44,053 nucleotides of DNA from Candidatus Eiseniibacteriota bacterium (GTDB lineage: Bacteria; Eisenbacteria; RBG-16-71-46), in assembly GCA_023249845.1 (NCBI GenBank), contig JAHFBW010000001.1, forward strand, positions 11,545 through 55,597, given 5' to 3'. Of this stretch, positions 42,469 to 44,053 are shown one piece after another. A program made the translations under genes and the position numbers. The notes under the pieces were generated by a model. It saw only the letters and a list, made by a program, of their open reading frames with translations. It searched no databases and was not told where the DNA came from. Each line of letters starts with the position of its first letter. The first letter of the stretch is position 1.

Positions 42469-42482
42469 ATGACGGCCGTCAT
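42469..42482. promoter_or_regulatory. Crp/Fnr-type site between hemerythrin and regulator genes
   Basis: ATGACGGCCGTCAT, a perfect 14-bp palindrome with the TGA-N6-TCA spacing. It is 35 bp from the hemerythrin start and about 107 bp from the regulator start, so it may serve either divergent gene. Confidence 0.62.
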
Positions 42483-42589
42483 CCGCCTTCCTTCCCCGCC
42501 CCGGACGGCGGAACCCGTTGCGGCGGGCTGGCGCGGCAGGGGGCCGCTCGGGCATGCTCGCGGGCCAATCACCCGACCTGGGGGACTCG

Positions 42590-43300
42590 ATGAGCCGCAC
42601 ACATGCCGAGAGGCTGGAGGCCGCGCTGGCCGACTCCCCCATGTTCCGCGACCTGGCCCCGCCGCTTCGCGATTCCCTGGCGCGGCTCGCCACGCTCGAG
42701 GATCTGGAAAAGGCCGACGCGCTGTGGAACGCGGGGGATCCCTCCGACGCGCTCACCGTGATCGTGAGCGGCCGCGTGAAGGTCGTGCGGCACGCCGACA
42801 CGGGCGACGTCATCCTCGAGATGTTCGGACCCGGCGAGGCCGTGGGCGCCGTGGCGGTGTACAACCAGATCCCCTACCCGGCCACCGCCATCGCCATGGA
42901 GCCCACCACGCTGCTCCGTCTGCCGCGCCGGGACTGGTTCGATCTCCTGGAGCGTGACCCCGCGTTCACGCGTGCGGTGTTGCTCGCCATGACGCGGCTC
43001 AACATGGCGCTGACGCGCAAGCTCGCGGGCATGCACGGCACGCGGGTGCAGTCGCGCGTCGCGGCGCTGTTCCTGTCGCTGGCCTCGCGCATGGGTCGCG
43101 AGACGCCCGAAGGCGTCGAGATCCCGCTCGCGCTCTCGCGCCAGGAGATCGCTGAACTCGTCGGCACCACGGTCGAGACCGCGATCCGCGTGATGTCGCG
43201 GTGGAATCGTGAGGGCGTGCTGTTGACCGGCCACGACCGGTTCGTGATCCCTGACCGCGAGGCGCTCAAGCAGGCGGGGAACGTCGGCGACGAGGAGTAG
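42590..43300 (+). CDS. Crp/Fnr-family (DNR/NnrR-like) regulator
   Basis: 236 residues from ATG 42590; no strong ribosome binding site. N-terminal cyclic-nucleotide-binding-like domain (GDPSDALTVIVSGRVKVV, FGPGEAVGAVAVY), dimer helix, C-terminal winged HTH (ALSRQEIAELVGTTVETAIRVMSRW). It has no cysteine at all, so no FNR Fe-S cluster; the cAMP-binding Arg-Ser pair is also absent, fitting the DNR/NnrR group that senses NO. The recognition helix reads ETAIR, not the ETxSR of FNR, matching the TGAC sites. Divergent from the hemerythrin gene. Confidence 0.9.
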   Translation: MSRTHAERLEAALADSPMFRDLAPPLRDSLARLATLEDLEKADALWNAGDPSDALTVIVSGRVKVVRHADTGDVILEMFGPGEAVGAVAVYNQIPYPATAIAMEPTTLLRLPRRDWFDLLERDPAFTRAVLLAMTRLNMALTRKLAGMHGTRVQSRVAALFLSLASRMGRETPEGVEIPLALSRQEIAELVGTTVETAIRVMSRWNREGVLLTGHDRFVIPDREALKQAGNVGDEE

Positions 43301-43318
43301 CCCTCTCGAGGCGCCCGG

Positions 43319-44053
43319 CTACCTCGCCCCGCCCAGTTTCATGCGTTCGAGGAACGGCTCCGTCGCGAGGAAGCCTTCCACGCGCGCGGCGGGGATCTCG
43401 CGACCGTCCGCCCCCAGGAACACGATGGTGGGAACACCGGCGATGCCGTAGCGCTTGCGCGAGGAGTCGGCCGCGGGCGAGTCGTACTTGGTGAGGTCCA
43501 TCTTGTAGCGGTCGAAGCGCCGCGCCTCGGCCACCACCCGAGGATCGCTGAGCGTGGCGATCTCCAGCTCGTGACAAGGCACGCACCAGTCGGCGGAGAA
43601 GTCCACCATCACCGGCCGGCCGGCGGCGAGGCTCGCCTCGACCGCCACGGCGTCGTAGGGCTTGAACGTGAGCGTGCGCAGCTTCGCGCGCACCATCTGC
43701 GAGCCGAACACCACGCCCATCACCACCGCGGCGAGGCCCGCGGCCTGCGTGAACGCCCGGAAGCCGCCCTTCGGTCCCGCGCTCTTGTCCACGAATCCCA
43801 GGTAGAGCCCGCCCAGGACGAGCGTCACGGGCAGCACCCACGGCGCCAGCTCCGGCGCCACGCCCAACAGCACGAAGTAGCACCCGAAGCCCACCATGAG
43901 CGTGCCGAACGCGTGCTTCACCCACACCATCCAGTCGCCCGAGCGCGGCAGGACCTGGAGCAGGTTCGAGAACGTGGCAAGGAACAGGTAGGGGAATCCC
44001 AGTCCCAACGACAGCGTGAACATGGTGCTCACGCCGAAGCCCAGGTCGCCCTT
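43319..44053 (-). CDS. DsbD-like thiol:disulfide interchange protein (partial)
   Basis: C-terminal 245 residues; the frame stays open to the window end (KGDLGFGVS before the Met at 44032), so the start lies beyond. Several TM segments of a CcdA/DsbD-type membrane domain (LGLGFPYLFLATF, FGTLMVGFGCYFVLLG, LPVTLVLGGLYLG, AGLAAVVMGVVFG) are followed by a thioredoxin domain with WCVPC and a cis-Pro segment GVPTIVF. DsbD passes reducing equivalents to periplasmic thiols, needed for c-type cytochrome maturation and copper chaperones such as SCO1. It converges on the regulator gene with an 18-bp gap. Confidence 0.9.
   Translation of the reverse strand, partial: KGDLGFGVSTMFTLSLGLGFPYLFLATFSNLLQVLPRSGDWMVWVKHAFGTLMVGFGCYFVLLGVAPELAPWVLPVTLVLGGLYLGFVDKSAGPKGGFRAFTQAAGLAAVVMGVVFGSQMVRAKLRTLTFKPYDAVAVEASLAAGRPVMVDFSADWCVPCHELEIATLSDPRVVAEARRFDRYKMDLTKYDSPAADSSRKRYGIAGVPTIVFLGADGREIPAARVEGFLATEPFLERMKLGGAR

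Noticed and set aside
1-44053. tRNA, rRNA, riboswitch or CRISPR
   Set aside because: No tRNA T-loop/acceptor pattern, rRNA segment, known riboswitch core or regularly spaced repeat was seen on reading both strands; a covariance search would be decisive.

Overview
GC-rich bacterial chromosome segment, densely coded, mostly in short overlapping operons (ATGA and GTGA junctions), with outer-membrane barrels, lipoproteins and many exported proteins, so a diderm bacterium. The mix of large secreted lipoproteins with fibronectin-like domains, multihaem cytochromes, Eis-like acetyltransferase and copper nitrite reductase resembles uncultured lineages such as Eisenbacteria or Gemmatimonadota. That placement is inference; no rRNA, tRNA or marker gene is present to fix it.

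Layout. 1-3463: tail of an S9 peptidase, a tiny membrane protein and a 561-residue protein of unknown role. 3482-5678: two decayed IS3-type elements sharing a 187-nt left end, flanking a gene-poor stretch and a secreted LamG-like protein. 5884-7512: a two-TM protein and a convergent arginase. 7808-14865: a tight five-gene operon for a likely trans-envelope electron conduit: di-b-haem membrane cytochrome, Fe-S/FAD oxidoreductase, a 20-haem and a 13-haem cytochrome c built from tri-haem modules, and a beta-barrel. 14972-18818: a secreted sandwich-domain protein, then (minus strand) a P1B-4 metal ATPase behind a TetR regulator with a perfect 18-bp palindrome in front of it. 19078-21893: tldD-tldE. 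21894-22419: a palindrome-rich convergent gap. 22420-24240: Tat-exported nitroreductase-like protein and a Mut7-C protein. 24755-26673: glycosyltransferase and WecA-like phosphosugar transferase. 26853-29895: exported proteins, a barrel, DinB-like protein, lipoprotein. 29892-33380: Eis-like acetyltransferase, thioesterase, small Tat protein, amidase. 33442-33667: a second copy of the palindromic element plus an 11-bp tandem repeat. 33663-38550: large lipoprotein, two-lobe aspartyl protease with PDZ, small barrel. 38785-43300: nitrite/NO module: SCO1, SUMF1-like protein, three-domain NirK with haem c, hemerythrin and a Crp/Fnr regulator, with two ATGAC-N4-GTCAT sites. 43319-44053: C-terminal part of a DsbD-like protein, cut by the window end.

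The best candidates for something undescribed are the 7808-14865 electron-transfer operon with its strict every-third-haem repeat, the family of about 145-bp fold-back elements found in two convergent gene gaps, and the Crp-type regulon around nirK. Many ORF-track starts were moved to starts supported by Shine-Dalgarno sequences, overlaps or signal peptides.
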